From: Microbacterium arabinogalactanolyticum
GTDB taxonomy: Bacteria; Actinomycetota; Actinomycetes; Actinomycetales; Microbacteriaceae
Reading direction: 5' to 3'
Assembly: GCF_030268005.1 (NCBI RefSeq)
Contig: NZ_BRZC01000007.1
Span: forward strand, 1,187,349 to 1,251,348
Length of the DNA: 64,000 bases
The position numbers were made by a program, and so were the translations under genes. The number at the start of each line of letters is the position of its first letter. Position 1 is the first letter of the stretch. Under the pieces are notes generated by a model that made no database searches, had not been told where the DNA came from, and worked only from the letters and a program-made list of their open reading frames with translations. Positions 43,655 to 53,215 of this stretch are shown here, in pieces.

Positions 43655-44455
43655 GTGACCGACATCCTCTCCTCACTGACGAACCTGCCTGCTCCGCAGT
43701 TCATCGAGGTGGGTGACGGCGTCGCGGTGGCGACGTACGCGTGGGGCGATCCGGATGCACCCGTGGTCGTGCTCGTGCACGGCTTCGCATCCAGCACCGC
43801 CGACACCTGGCTGCACACCGGGTGGGTGCGGATGCTGGAGCGCGAGGGCTACCGCGTCCTGGGTATCGATCAGCGAGGCCACGGGGCGAGCCAGAAGCCG
43901 CACGATTCCGCGGGTTACGCCGTGGCGAACCTGGCGCGCGACGTCGAGGCCGTGCTCGACACGCACCTCGTCGACGACGCGCTCTACGTCGGCTACTCCC
44001 TCGGCGCCCGCGTCGGCTGGCAGGTGCTGCAGGATCTCGGCGACCGCATCCCCCGCGGTGTGCTGGGCGGCGTGCCCGACGGCATCCCCCTGGACCGACT
44101 CGACGTGGACCAGGTGTGCCGGTACGCCGACGACGGCATCCCCGTCACCGACCCGGTCACGCAGAGCTACATCCAGCTGGCCGAGCGGGTTCCGGGCAAC
44201 GACCTGTACGCGCTGCTCGCACTGGCCGAGGGCATGCGCGCATCGCGCTCGATCGACCCAGATCCCGCCCACGCGCCGCAGCAGCCCGTGCTCTTCGCCA
44301 CCGGCTCGGAGGACGCGGTGATCGAGGGCTCACGCCGCCTGGCCGAGGCCGCACCGCAGGCGACCTTCTTCACGATCCCCGGCCGGCACCACTTCAACGC
44401 GCCGGGATCGAAGGACTTCCGGCTCGCGGCGCTGGAGTTCCTGCAGGCGGAGTGA
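43655..44455 (+). CDS. Alpha/beta hydrolase
   Basis: 266 residues of the alpha/beta hydrolase fold. The oxyanion region is LVHGFASS, the nucleophile elbow is VGYSLGA, and the catalytic His is probably in GRHHFNAP near the C-terminus. GTG start at 43655. It is a soluble cytoplasmic enzyme whose substrate is unknown. Confidence 0.85.
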   Translation: MTDILSSLTNLPAPQFIEVGDGVAVATYAWGDPDAPVVVLVHGFASSTADTWLHTGWVRMLEREGYRVLGIDQRGHGASQKPHDSAGYAVANLARDVEAVLDTHLVDDALYVGYSLGARVGWQVLQDLGDRIPRGVLGGVPDGIPLDRLDVDQVCRYADDGIPVTDPVTQSYIQLAERVPGNDLYALLALAEGMRASRSIDPDPAHAPQQPVLFATGSEDAVIEGSRRLAEAAPQATFFTIPGRHHFNAPGSKDFRLAALEFLQAE

Positions 44456-44472
44456 TCCCGACGGGCGAGTGG

Positions 44473-44652
44473 TCAGCTGCGCGCGTCGCGGGTCAGGGCG
44501 CGGATCCCCGCGTAGACCACGAGCGCGACCACGACCACCAGCGCGAGCTTGGCGATGAACCACAGCAGCGAGAACAGCGCGCTGACGATCCACCACGCGA
44601 TGACGAGGGCGAGGATGGCGCCGAGGATGCTCCAGATCGTGCTCTTGGTCAT
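44473..44652 (-). CDS. Small two-pass membrane protein (59 aa)
   Basis: 59 residues, MTKSTIWSILGAILALVIAWW..., with two closely spaced hydrophobic segments and a basic end (RALTRDARS). It is hidden at the 3' end of a longer artefactual frame; the ATG at 44652 gives the natural membrane protein. The type is widespread in actinobacteria, with unknown role. Confidence 0.7.
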   Translation of the reverse strand: MTKSTIWSILGAILALVIAWWIVSALFSLLWFIAKLALVVVVALVVYAGIRALTRDARS

Positions 44653-44693
44653 CGTCCCAGCGTAGAGGAGTCCCGTGATGGCGCCGGATGCGC

Positions 44694-45260
44694 TCAGCTT
44701 CCGGGAGGCCCGTCGAGAACGGTCGGGATGTACTCGAGCAGCTGGGTGCGATGGTCGAAGGTGCGCGCCTCGACCAGCTCGAGCAGCACATCGGGGTACG
44801 CGTCGAAGATGCGGTCCTGCCCGGTCTTCCCTGTGATCACCGGGAAGACCACCACGCGGTACCGATCGACGAGCCCCGCATTCAGCAGCGAGCGGCACAG
44901 CGAGATGCTGCCCAGGGTTCGCAGCGGGCGATCGGAGGCCTCCTTCAACTCGCGCACGAACTCGACCGCGTCGCCGCGCACGAGGGTGGAGTTCGCCCAC
45001 TCCAGCGGCTCGTCGAGGCTGGATGAGAACACGTACTTCTGCACGGCGTCGAGGGAGTCCACGCCCTCCGAGCCCTGTGCGGCGAAGGCCGACATCAGCC
45101 GGTAGGTGGTCGCGCCCATCAGCAGCGGCGCGTCCCGGTCGGGATGCCCGGCGAGCCAGTCCAGGTATTCGGCGCTCTCCAGGCCCCACCACCCCGGCCA
45201 GCCCTCGGCGGCGCCGTAGCCGTCGAGAGACATGATGAAGTCGATCGTCAGGGTCTGCAT
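44694..45260 (-). CDS. Dihydrofolate reductase family protein (RibD C-terminal type)
   Basis: 188 residues of the RibD_C/DHFR-like fold: IDFIMSLDGYGAAEG at the start, LLMGATTYRLM, and DRYRVVVFPVITGKTG towards the end. Members are NAD(P)H-dependent reductases, mostly uncharacterised. GAGGAGG lies just before the ATG at 45260. Confidence 0.85.
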   Translation of the reverse strand: MQTLTIDFIMSLDGYGAAEGWPGWWGLESAEYLDWLAGHPDRDAPLLMGATTYRLMSAFAAQGSEGVDSLDAVQKYVFSSSLDEPLEWANSTLVRGDAVEFVRELKEASDRPLRTLGSISLCRSLLNAGLVDRYRVVVFPVITGKTGQDRIFDAYPDVLLELVEARTFDHRTQLLEYIPTVLDGPPGS

Positions 45261-45414
45261 CGGATCCTCCTCGTCACGCGGTCCATGGCGAGACGGCACC
45301 GCCGCACGCCGGTTCCCGGCAGAGCCTACGCTCCGCCGCCGGGCCGGGTAACCCCGATCTGCACCGTAAGATCTGGTTGCGACGGGCAGCCCGTCGGGAT
45401 GCCGGAGGAGGGCG

Positions 45415-46326
45415 ATGTTCGAGGGGCCCCTGTCGGCATCCGCGTACGAGGTGCTGGGCGTCGCGGCGAGCGCGTCGGACGACGAGCTGCGCCGGGCGTA
45501 CCGGCTGCGGCTGCGGCAGACCCACCCCGACACCGGCGGCGACGCGGCGCTGTTCATCCGCGTGCAGCGCGCCTGGGAGCACGTCGCGACCCCCGCCGGA
45601 CGCGCGGCCTACGACCGGGGGCGCGAGGACGTGTCGTGGGGCGCTCCCGCGGCATCCGCTCCCCGGGCCGGGACGCGGCCGCGCACCAAGACGTACGGTC
45701 AGGCGGGCGGCTGGCGGCGGCTGCGCTACCTGCAGCTGATGACCGAGCACCTCGGGCGCACGGTCACCACGCGCGAGATCTACGATCCGGCCGTCGTGCG
45801 CGAGGCGCCCTGGGAGGCGCGGAGGATGCTGGCGGATGCCCTCGCCGAGGAGAGCACGGCCGCCGCGATCGCCGACCTGGGCATCGGGTTCACCGCCTGG
45901 AACGACGTGGTGGCGGGAGCGGATGCTGCGCAGAAGCTCGACCACGCGGTGCTCGGACCCACCGGCCTGTACGGGCTCGCATCCGAGGACTTCGGCGACG
46001 CAGTGCGGTTCCGGCAGGGCGAGGTGATCGGCCGGTCGGTCGGCGGCAGCACACCGGTGGCGGATCTGCTCTCCCGCATCCGTTCGCTCTCCCGCGCCGC
46101 GCGGGTGCGATTCGCCGGCGCGATCCTGATCCTGCCTGACGACGACCTCGACGAGGCGGTGACCGTGCTGGGCGCGGTGCGCGGCGTTCCCGTCGCGGTC
46201 GTGCGCCGCAGCGCGTTGCGCCCTGTGCTGCGGAGCGGTATCCCGGGAGCGCGCGCGATGGGCGTGACCGAGGCCTTCGACGTGCGGACGCGCCTGACGC
46301 AGACCGCGCGCGTGCTCGTTCCCTGA
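45415..46326 (+). CDS. J-domain (DnaJ-like) protein
   Basis: 303 residues. The N-terminal J domain (about 8-72) includes the HPD tripeptide in RQTHPDTGG, needed to stimulate Hsp70 ATPase, and ends AAYDRGRED. The rest is not a classical DnaJ: no Gly/Phe linker, zinc centre or client-binding domain is evident, but a soluble alpha/beta region of unknown fold. It is probably a specialised DnaK co-chaperone. Confidence 0.85.
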   Translation: MFEGPLSASAYEVLGVAASASDDELRRAYRLRLRQTHPDTGGDAALFIRVQRAWEHVATPAGRAAYDRGREDVSWGAPAASAPRAGTRPRTKTYGQAGGWRRLRYLQLMTEHLGRTVTTREIYDPAVVREAPWEARRMLADALAEESTAAAIADLGIGFTAWNDVVAGADAAQKLDHAVLGPTGLYGLASEDFGDAVRFRQGEVIGRSVGGSTPVADLLSRIRSLSRAARVRFAGAILILPDDDLDEAVTVLGAVRGVPVAVVRRSALRPVLRSGIPGARAMGVTEAFDVRTRLTQTARVLVP

Positions 46327-46351
46327 GAGCGACCGGCGGTACGGTTCAGGG

Positions 46352-47011
46352 GTGGATGCTGTGACTGACCCGCTGCCCGACCGTCCTGCGCCGGACAACC
46401 CGCAGGGCAAGCTCGTGCTGCTGCGGCACGGCGAGACCGAGTGGTCGAGGTCGGGCCGGCACACCGGTCGGACCGACATCCCGCTCACGGCGCACGGCGA
46501 GGAGCTGGCCCGCGCGGCGGGCGAACTGGTGCGCGGGTACGACTTCACGCTCGTGCTGAGCTCTCCGCTGCAGCGCGCTCGGCGCACCGCCGAGCTGGCC
46601 GGGCTGGATGCCGAGATCGACCCGCTGCTGGTGGAGTGGGACTACGGCGGGTACGAGGGACGCACGACCAGGGACATCCGCGCGGAGCTCGGCTACAACT
46701 GGACGGCCTTCGCCCACGGGGTGATCCGCGGCGATACCCCTGGCGAGACCGTCGAGGAGGTCGCCGCCCGGGCCTCGCGTGTGCTCACCCGGGTGCTGCC
46801 GGCCATGGCCGACGGGGACGTCGCGCTGGTCGCGCACGGCCACTACCTACGCATCCTCACCGCCGTGTTCCTGCGCCAGGCGCCGCGGTTCGCGGCATCC
46901 ATCTCGCTGGACGCGGGATCGGCGTCGGTGCTCGGCTTCTCCCGCGAGCAGCCGTCGATCCTCGCCTGGAACCACGGTCCGGCCCTGCCGATGCAGCCGT
47001 CGGAGTCCTGA
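46352..47011 (+). CDS. Histidine phosphatase family protein
   Basis: 219 residues. The phosphohistidine motif is VLLRHGETEWS, the second catalytic arginine lies in SSPLQRARRTAEL, and the second histidine in VAHGHYLRIL. This is the branch containing phosphoglycerate mutases and broad acid phosphatases. GTG start at 46352. It follows the J-domain gene by 25 bases and is probably cotranscribed. Confidence 0.87.
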   Translation: MDAVTDPLPDRPAPDNPQGKLVLLRHGETEWSRSGRHTGRTDIPLTAHGEELARAAGELVRGYDFTLVLSSPLQRARRTAELAGLDAEIDPLLVEWDYGGYEGRTTRDIRAELGYNWTAFAHGVIRGDTPGETVEEVAARASRVLTRVLPAMADGDVALVAHGHYLRILTAVFLRQAPRFAASISLDAGSASVLGFSREQPSILAWNHGPALPMQPSES

Positions 47012-47015
47012 GCCG

Positions 47016-47050
47016 GGAGTGGATGCCGGTCGGCCATCGGCATCCACTCC
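47016..47050. terminator. Hairpin terminator between convergent genes
   Basis: Perfect 13-base-pair stem, GGAGTGGATGCCG with CGGCATCCACTCC, with a 9-base loop, just after the histidine phosphatase stop. Confidence 0.7.
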
Positions 47051-47146
47051 GCTGAATTCGTCACGGTCCTGCCTGCTCCGGGCACTCTCACCTCGGGACT
47101 TCAGGCGATCCGCAGCGTCGGCGATGGTGATCCGGCCGGCATCAGG

Positions 47147-48784
47147 TCATGCGCGATAGCCCGCAGGCCCTCTTCCCGCAAGAGTCGGCTCCCGCCAGAT
47201 GAAGGAGAACTCCTCCGTTTCGGGGTCGAGCAGGAGATAGCCGACGTGAGGCCCCTCGATCATGCGGAGTTCGACTTCGAACCTGCCGTCGCCGGCCCAG
47301 CCGCCCCGCGTCGTGAACGGTATCGGGATCTCCCCGGGAAGGACCCCGCGCTGCCATCGATCGGGTTCCACCGCGAGGCGTGCGAGCCCTTCCTCCAGAG
47401 TCAGAGTGAGGACGTTTCCGCTGAGCCGTACCGCCGTCAGTTCTGGCATGTCGATGTCGCCAAGGCCGCCGAACCGCGTATGCGGAAGGGATGCGTCGCG
47501 TGCCGCGCGCGTGAACGTCAGCGTCGAGACGTCCCGGCAGATGGGATCGACGAGAGGCACGGGATCAGCGGCAGCCGACGCGATGGCCTCCACCGCGCGC
47601 GCCGTCCATTCACTCGCGTGTGCTGCGGCCCCGTGCCACAACTCGGACGAAGTGCCGCCGCGGAGGGCATCTGTGACAACCGCCAGCTGGCCCAGGGTCG
47701 CCTTCGCGGTGCATGCTGCGAGATCGAACACGCCGGCGACAGGCGGCACGACCGTGGCATCCGCGAATCGCTTCGCGAGGCGGAGGTCCGCCGCCGCAGT
47801 CACCTCATCGTCGGGGACGTCCGCGGCGAAGGCCGGCAGCAGATGTTCCCAGACGGCGTCGAGCACGGGCTGTCCTGCTTGTGTCGACGCGGTCACAGCG
47901 ACGACTGCGTCGCTGCCGGGCAGCACGAGGCAGAACTGACCGTACGCACCGCCGGCGTGATATCCGTGATCGCCGATCCAGAACTGGTACCCGTAACCGA
48001 GGCCGCTGTCACGATCGACGGGCATGTCCGGAGGGAAGCGATGGGCACTGTCGTTGTACATCTGCGTGGACGTCGCGCGCCTCAGCCAATCGCGCGGAAC
48101 GAGCTGCTCTCCACCCCACTCCCCTTCCTGCAGCAGGAGCTGCCCGAAGGCGGCGATGGATTCGGTGCAGAGGTAAAGACCGGTGAGACCGGGGTTGGCC
48201 TCGCCCCCGTACCACTTGGCTTCGGCAGCGCCGAGAGGTGCCAGGAGCCGCGGCCGCAGGTACTCCAGCAACGAGGTGCCGCTTCGTGCCTCGATGATCT
48301 TCGCCACCGCGAAGGTCGCCAGCTGGTCGTACGTGAACACCTCGCCGGGCTTCCGTTCCGGCGAATAGTCGCGCAATATCGCCCGCAGAGCGACGTCGTT
48401 CATCTCACCGCTGTCTGTCGTCGGGTCGAGAACAGGGTCCAGCAGGTGACCCACCGACATGCGCAACGCATCCGCGATCGTGGCCTCGCCGTAGTGGGCG
48501 GTCTCGTCGAGATGGTCCGACAACCGGTCATCAAGCTTCAGCAGTCCCTCGGCCTCGGCGATGCCGGCAGCAACGGCAGTGAAGCTCTTGCTTAGTGAGT
48601 AGAGCAGGTGAGGGGTCTGCGGGTCGTACGGAGCCCACCAGTGTTCGAAGACCACCGACCCGCGTCTGACGATCATGCAGCTGTGCAACTCGATGCCGCT
48701 CTTCGACATCTCGTCGAGGAAGCCTGCGATCCCGTTCGCGTCGACGCCCGCGGAGCGGGGTGTGCGTCTCGGCAACATCGTCAT
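47147..48784 (-). CDS. Serine hydrolase of the beta-lactamase/class C family
   Basis: 545 residues. The active-site SxxK is S63-LS-K66, with a Tyr-containing second motif at TYDQLATF and HAGGAYGQ as a likely third motif. The C-terminal 200 residues form an extra beta domain. No signal peptide is visible. Family members include esterases and D-aminopeptidases. Its ATG at 48784 overlaps the stop of the membrane-protein gene (ATGA), and the operon continues from the GH3 gene. Confidence 0.82.
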   Translation of the reverse strand: MTMLPRRTPRSAGVDANGIAGFLDEMSKSGIELHSCMIVRRGSVVFEHWWAPYDPQTPHLLYSLSKSFTAVAAGIAEAEGLLKLDDRLSDHLDETAHYGEATIADALRMSVGHLLDPVLDPTTDSGEMNDVALRAILRDYSPERKPGEVFTYDQLATFAVAKIIEARSGTSLLEYLRPRLLAPLGAAEAKWYGGEANPGLTGLYLCTESIAAFGQLLLQEGEWGGEQLVPRDWLRRATSTQMYNDSAHRFPPDMPVDRDSGLGYGYQFWIGDHGYHAGGAYGQFCLVLPGSDAVVAVTASTQAGQPVLDAVWEHLLPAFAADVPDDEVTAAADLRLAKRFADATVVPPVAGVFDLAACTAKATLGQLAVVTDALRGGTSSELWHGAAAHASEWTARAVEAIASAAADPVPLVDPICRDVSTLTFTRAARDASLPHTRFGGLGDIDMPELTAVRLSGNVLTLTLEEGLARLAVEPDRWQRGVLPGEIPIPFTTRGGWAGDGRFEVELRMIEGPHVGYLLLDPETEEFSFIWREPTLAGRGPAGYRA

Positions 48785-49482
48785 CTCTTCGACTCCCCTT
48801 CACGCCGGTTACTGATCAGGACGACTCCGCTCAGGAGCTGCCAGAGAAGGAACGTGTACACGGCCCCACGCTCCCAGACTCCGTCGGGGAGCCAGACATG
48901 CATGGTGAGCAGTGCTGCGCTGCACCAGCCCGACGCTCCGAGGACGAGGCCGATCCGGCGGTGCCAGGTGGGCACGGCGATCGCGCGAAAGGCGCGGGCG
49001 GAAACGATCGCGGCAGCGTTGCCTCCTCCGATCGCCGCCACGGCCCCCGCTCCGTGGATGACGATGAGGCCCGATGCGGCGTTCTCCGGCGAACCGGGCA
49101 CGAGCCCGACGAACACGATGCCCATCGCATGGATCAGCCCGAGGAGCAGGAACCAGACGGTGGCGGCGCGACGACCGAGTCTCGGCGCGATGATGACCAA
49201 CCCGAGCACGAACAGCAAGCCGGATCCGATGAACCCGGCATCCATCACCGCTGGGAGCTGGGAGTGCAGCGGGCGACCCTGGAAATCGCCGAAGGTCGGC
49301 ACGCCGAGATCGCTGATGTAGAAGGTCGCGTAACTGTAGCCCGGGAACGCAGCCGCAGCGATCGTCTCGCACAGCAGGTACCAGACCGGTCCCAGAATCC
49401 AGAGCAGCCCGGCCGTCACGAGCTCGACCCCGACCGTGTTTCGCGTGTCAGTCGAACCGGCGGGCGTCTGAAGCATCTGCAC
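48781..49482 (-). CDS. DUF998-like multipass membrane protein
   Basis: 233 residues with about six hydrophobic segments. The N-terminal pattern (ILGPVWYLLCETIAAAAFPGYSYATFYISDLG) is typical of DUF998. The GTG at 49482 is favoured by AGGAGG 8 bases upstream, overlapping the end of the GH3 gene by 35 bases; an ATG two codons later is possible. It is part of the GH3/serine-hydrolase transcript. Function is unknown. Confidence 0.78.
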   Translation of the reverse strand: MQMLQTPAGSTDTRNTVGVELVTAGLLWILGPVWYLLCETIAAAAFPGYSYATFYISDLGVPTFGDFQGRPLHSQLPAVMDAGFIGSGLLFVLGLVIIAPRLGRRAATVWFLLLGLIHAMGIVFVGLVPGSPENAASGLIVIHGAGAVAAIGGGNAAAIVSARAFRAIAVPTWHRRIGLVLGASGWCSAALLTMHVWLPDGVWERGAVYTFLLWQLLSGVVLISNRREGESKR

Positions 49483-51364
49483 TGTGCACCTCCTCCTGGC
49501 GGCGGCCGTAGTCCTGCATCCCGAAGCCCCGCGCGAACAACGCGTCCGCAGCCGGGGCCGGATAGTCCGGCATGGCCTTTCGCACATCATCCATGCTTCG
49601 GGGGATGTCGACGGGGAGGCGGCCCGACGGCACGACCCGGCCGGACAGGCCGTCCATGAGCGCGCAGTCGGCGACGCCGAAGCATGCCACGGTCGCACTC
49701 GCGAACGAGAGGAACGGAGCAAGGATCGCGGGCCGGTCGAGGTCGACCACGAGCACCAGTGGACACTCCTCGGCGATCCTGGCGAGTCGGGAGACGAGTC
49801 CGGGCCGGAAGTCGAGGGATCCCTGGTGGAATCCGCGCTCGAGCAGGAGGTCGTCACGGGGTTCGTATGGAGCGGGGATGCGGACGAGCGCGAGATCGGC
49901 GTCCCGCGGAGCCGCCACCGGCTCTCCGTACTCCGCCACGATCTCGGGCATCACGCCTTCGACGTAGATGCGCAGCGGCGAGCGCGGGCCGTCGAGTGGC
50001 AGCACGTCATGGTTCGTGAGGACGACGATCGACTGTGCCTGGGCCCTCAAGCCCTGAGCGCGGAACTCGGCGTTGCCGACGATACGCTCCGCCGCGTCCT
50101 CGTCGACGTACGGGTCGTCGAAGAGCCCGAGTCGGAATTTCGTGAGGAGGATGCGGCGCGCGGACTCATCGATCCTGCTCTCCGTGACCGCCCCCTGTGC
50201 GACGGCGTCTGCGAGGACGTCCACGCACTCCTCTCCTCCGAATTGATCGACCCCGGCATCGAGAAGCTTCACGATGCGTTCAGCCGGCGCGAGCTCTTCG
50301 ACCCCCCATGCGCGGGCCGGCAGCAGCTTGCCACCGACGTGATTGTCGGTCACGAGCTCCCAGTCGGAGACGATGACGCCGTCGAACCCGAGTTCCTCGC
50401 GCAGCACACCCGTCAGGATCTGCCTGTTGTATGCAAAGCCGACCTCTTCAATGGGCCGGCCGTGTCGCACGAGGCCGACCGGCATCCCGTAATAGGGCAT
50501 GATCGCTGCAGTTCCGGCGGCTATGGCGTCGGCGAAGGGGGCAAGGTGCGCCTCGAAGTTGTTGCCGGGATAGACCTGCTCCCGTCCGTACGGGAAGTGC
50601 GGATCCTCGCCATCCTTCTGCGCTCCGCCGCCAGGGAAGTGCTTCGTCGTGGTCGCCACGCTGTCCGGCCCGAGGCGAGGACCCTGGATTCCTCGCACAT
50701 AGGCGCGGGTGTAGGCCCTCACCCGGTCGACATCGCTGCCGAAGGTCTGCAGTTGGCGCCCCCATCGGGCTTCGGTCGCGAGGTCGACCTGCGGATGCAG
50801 CGCCATGCGCAGGCCGACGGCTCGGTACTCGGCGCGCACCACCTCGCTGAATCGCGCGACGAGGTCGACATCGTCCAGCGCCGCGAGCCCCAGCATGTCG
50901 GGCCATTGCGAGAACGGGCCGCTCGTGAACGCGACGCCACTGCTCTCGGTGAAGGAGTGTCGCGGATCCGTGCTCAGTGTGACGGGGATCCCGTGCGGCG
51001 TCTGCTCCGCGAGGGCCTGGAGGCGATTGTTCCACCGTGCTGCGGCACGCGCGGACGGGATCGCGTGGACGTTGAAGGCCGATAGGCCCTTGTCCAGCAC
51101 CACCGTAGCCGTAGCGGACTTCGCGAAGACACCGGACTCCGCGAGAAGCTCGCCATCAGGACCCATCTCGATGACGGTCTGGAACATCAGACCGATCTTC
51201 TCCCGCAGGGAGAGCCTGGGCAGGAGGTCGTTCACCCGCTCTTCCGCACTGAGCCGCGAATCCTCGTAGGGGTCCATGATGCCGTTGCCGTTGAGGTCGC
51301 GGAACGCCAATCCGTCCGGCGTCGTGCGGGCGCTCGGTCCGCCCCTCGTATCGTGTCGATTCAC
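49448..51364 (-). CDS. GH3 family glycosidase (beta-glucosidase-like)
   Basis: 638 residues of GH3. The N-terminus holds a Ca-loop-like DLNGNGIMDPYED, then KHFPGGG (substrate-binding Lys-His) and the catalytic nucleophile Asp in VIVSDWELV. The C-terminal domain (SIVVLTNHDVLPLD) completes the two-domain fold. There is no signal peptide, so it acts on imported oligosaccharides. It is downstream of an ABC sugar importer and both lie under a candidate LacI operator. Likely substrates are beta-glucosides or beta-xylosides. Confidence 0.9.
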   Translation of the reverse strand: MNRHDTRGGPSARTTPDGLAFRDLNGNGIMDPYEDSRLSAEERVNDLLPRLSLREKIGLMFQTVIEMGPDGELLAESGVFAKSATATVVLDKGLSAFNVHAIPSARAAARWNNRLQALAEQTPHGIPVTLSTDPRHSFTESSGVAFTSGPFSQWPDMLGLAALDDVDLVARFSEVVRAEYRAVGLRMALHPQVDLATEARWGRQLQTFGSDVDRVRAYTRAYVRGIQGPRLGPDSVATTTKHFPGGGAQKDGEDPHFPYGREQVYPGNNFEAHLAPFADAIAAGTAAIMPYYGMPVGLVRHGRPIEEVGFAYNRQILTGVLREELGFDGVIVSDWELVTDNHVGGKLLPARAWGVEELAPAERIVKLLDAGVDQFGGEECVDVLADAVAQGAVTESRIDESARRILLTKFRLGLFDDPYVDEDAAERIVGNAEFRAQGLRAQAQSIVVLTNHDVLPLDGPRSPLRIYVEGVMPEIVAEYGEPVAAPRDADLALVRIPAPYEPRDDLLLERGFHQGSLDFRPGLVSRLARIAEECPLVLVVDLDRPAILAPFLSFASATVACFGVADCALMDGLSGRVVPSGRLPVDIPRSMDDVRKAMPDYPAPAADALFARGFGMQDYGRRQEEVHSADASDARRFD

Positions 51365-51377
51365 TCTTCTTCTCCGT

Positions 51378-52262
51378 TTACTTGAGCCCGGTCGTGGCGA
51401 TGCCCTGGACGAACCACCGCTGCAGCACGACGAACAGCAGCAGGATCGGCGCGATCACCAAGACGGAGCCGGCGAGCAACAGCCCGTAGTTCGTCGAGTG
51501 CTGACCGGTGGAGTACAGGGAAAGCGCGATGGGCAGCGTGTACAGGTCGGCGGATTGGGAGACGACCAGAGGCCAGAGGAAGTTGTTCCATGATCCGAGG
51601 AAGGTGAGGATCGCGAGCGTCGCCAGCGCCGGTCCGCACAGCGGGAGCACGACCCGCGAGAACAGCGTCCATTCATTCGCACCGTCGATGCGGGCCGCTT
51701 CGAGGAGTTCATCAGGAATCCCGGAGATGAACTGTCGCATCAGGAACACGCCGACGGGCGCGGTGAGGAATGGCAGCACGAGAGCGGCGTATGTGTCCAA
51801 CAGGCCGAGCTTCGCTGTCTGCACGAAGAGCGGGACGAACGTGACCACGCCCGGCACCATCAGGGTCAGCATCACCAGCCCGAACAGCAGACGCTTGCCG
51901 AAGAAGCTCATCTTCGCGAGGGCGTAGCCGACCATCGAGCAGAACACGAGATTGCCCAGCACGGTGATCGCTGCCACGATCACGCTGTTGAGGAAGTACT
52001 TGGAGAAATCGAGTTCGGCGAACCAGGTCGTGTAGTTCTGTCCGGTGAACTGCTCCGGCCAGAAGGTCGGAGGTCGACGCAGGATCTCGCCCTGCGTCTT
52101 GAACGACCCGAGAAGCATCCAGACGAACGGGAGGATCCACACGAGAAGTCCGAGCACGAGCACGCCCGCAACCACGCGGCGGCCGCGGTGGACGCGGGGA
52201 GGATGCAGGATCCGCGCGATCTTGTCTTCGCTCGGTGTTCGTTCCGACGTGCGAGAGACCAT
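51378..52262 (-). CDS. Carbohydrate ABC transporter permease (MalG-like)
   Basis: 294 residues, six hydrophobic segments, with the EAA loop EAARIDGANEWTLFSRVVLPL. It pairs with the MalF-like permease. The ATG at 52262 is 5 bases after the MalF-type stop, with AGGAGTG inside the previous gene. It imports an oligosaccharide for the GH3 enzyme (inference). Confidence 0.9.
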   Translation of the reverse strand: MVSRTSERTPSEDKIARILHPPRVHRGRRVVAGVLVLGLLVWILPFVWMLLGSFKTQGEILRRPPTFWPEQFTGQNYTTWFAELDFSKYFLNSVIVAAITVLGNLVFCSMVGYALAKMSFFGKRLLFGLVMLTLMVPGVVTFVPLFVQTAKLGLLDTYAALVLPFLTAPVGVFLMRQFISGIPDELLEAARIDGANEWTLFSRVVLPLCGPALATLAILTFLGSWNNFLWPLVVSQSADLYTLPIALSLYSTGQHSTNYGLLLAGSVLVIAPILLLFVVLQRWFVQGIATTGLK

Positions 52263-52267
52263 CGGTT

Positions 52268-53215
52268 TCACTCCTTCGTGCGCAGCAGCCGGAACTGCAG
52301 CAGGCTGAGCAGGGCGACCAGCAGGAAGAGGATGTAGCTCGCGGCGGATGCCCGCCCGTAAAGTCCCACGCCGAACTGCTGGTAGGTGTAGAACGCGATC
52401 GAGAGCGTGCGATCCAGCGGGCCGCCACCGGTCATGACGAACGCCTCCTCGAAGAACTGGAGGTATCCGACGGAGATGAGCACGGCTCCGAGCAGGAGGG
52501 TGGGGCGCAGCGTCGGCAGCGTGACGCTGAAGAAGCGACGCCAGGCGCCGGCGCCGTCCATGGTCGCCGCCTCGAACATCTCGCGGGGGATCGACTGCAG
52601 CCCCGCCAGGAAGATCACCATGAGTGTGCCCACGTTGCGCCACAGCGCGAGCATGATCAGGGACGGCAGGGCCCACACGGGATCGTTGAGCCAGTTGACC
52701 GCAGGGAGGCCGAACACTCCGAGCGCGGCATTGAGCAGCCCGTCCGGCTGGAGGATGTACTTCCATGCGACCGACACCGCGACGATGCTGGTGACGGCCG
52801 GGGCGTAGTAGCCGACGCGCAGGATCGTGATGATCTTTCCCTGGCCTGTGTTGAGGCCGACCGCCAGCGCGAGTGCGACAGCCATGGTCAGGGGGATGCC
52901 GACCACGACGAACATTCCGGTCACCGACAGGGCCGTGAGGAATCGCGGGTCCGTGAGCAGCGACACATACTGGTCGATTCCGACGAAGGCCACGGCGAAC
53001 GGCGTCTGCAGATCGCGCGCGGTGATATCGGTGAACGACATCGCGAAGGAGCCGCCGATCGGCATGAGCATGAACGCCGCGAACACCGCGACGAAGGGGA
53101 TACAGAACATCCAGGCGATGATCGTCTGCCGGCGTCGCGTCAGGGTGCGGCGGTGGCCGCCCGACGTCGCGCCCCGCCGAAACGAGGCACGACGCACGGT
53201 GGGAGAGGCTGTCAT
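52268..53215 (-). CDS. Carbohydrate ABC transporter permease (MalF-like)
   Basis: 315 residues. A basic N-terminus (RRRQTIIAW) precedes six hydrophobic segments; the EAA loop is FEAATMDGAGAWRRFFSVTLP. The ATG directly abuts the binding-protein stop (TAGATG). It is the second gene of the LacI-controlled operon. Confidence 0.9.
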   Translation of the reverse strand: MTASPTVRRASFRRGATSGGHRRTLTRRRQTIIAWMFCIPFVAVFAAFMLMPIGGSFAMSFTDITARDLQTPFAVAFVGIDQYVSLLTDPRFLTALSVTGMFVVVGIPLTMAVALALAVGLNTGQGKIITILRVGYYAPAVTSIVAVSVAWKYILQPDGLLNAALGVFGLPAVNWLNDPVWALPSLIMLALWRNVGTLMVIFLAGLQSIPREMFEAATMDGAGAWRRFFSVTLPTLRPTLLLGAVLISVGYLQFFEEAFVMTGGGPLDRTLSIAFYTYQQFGVGLYGRASAASYILFLLVALLSLLQFRLLRTKE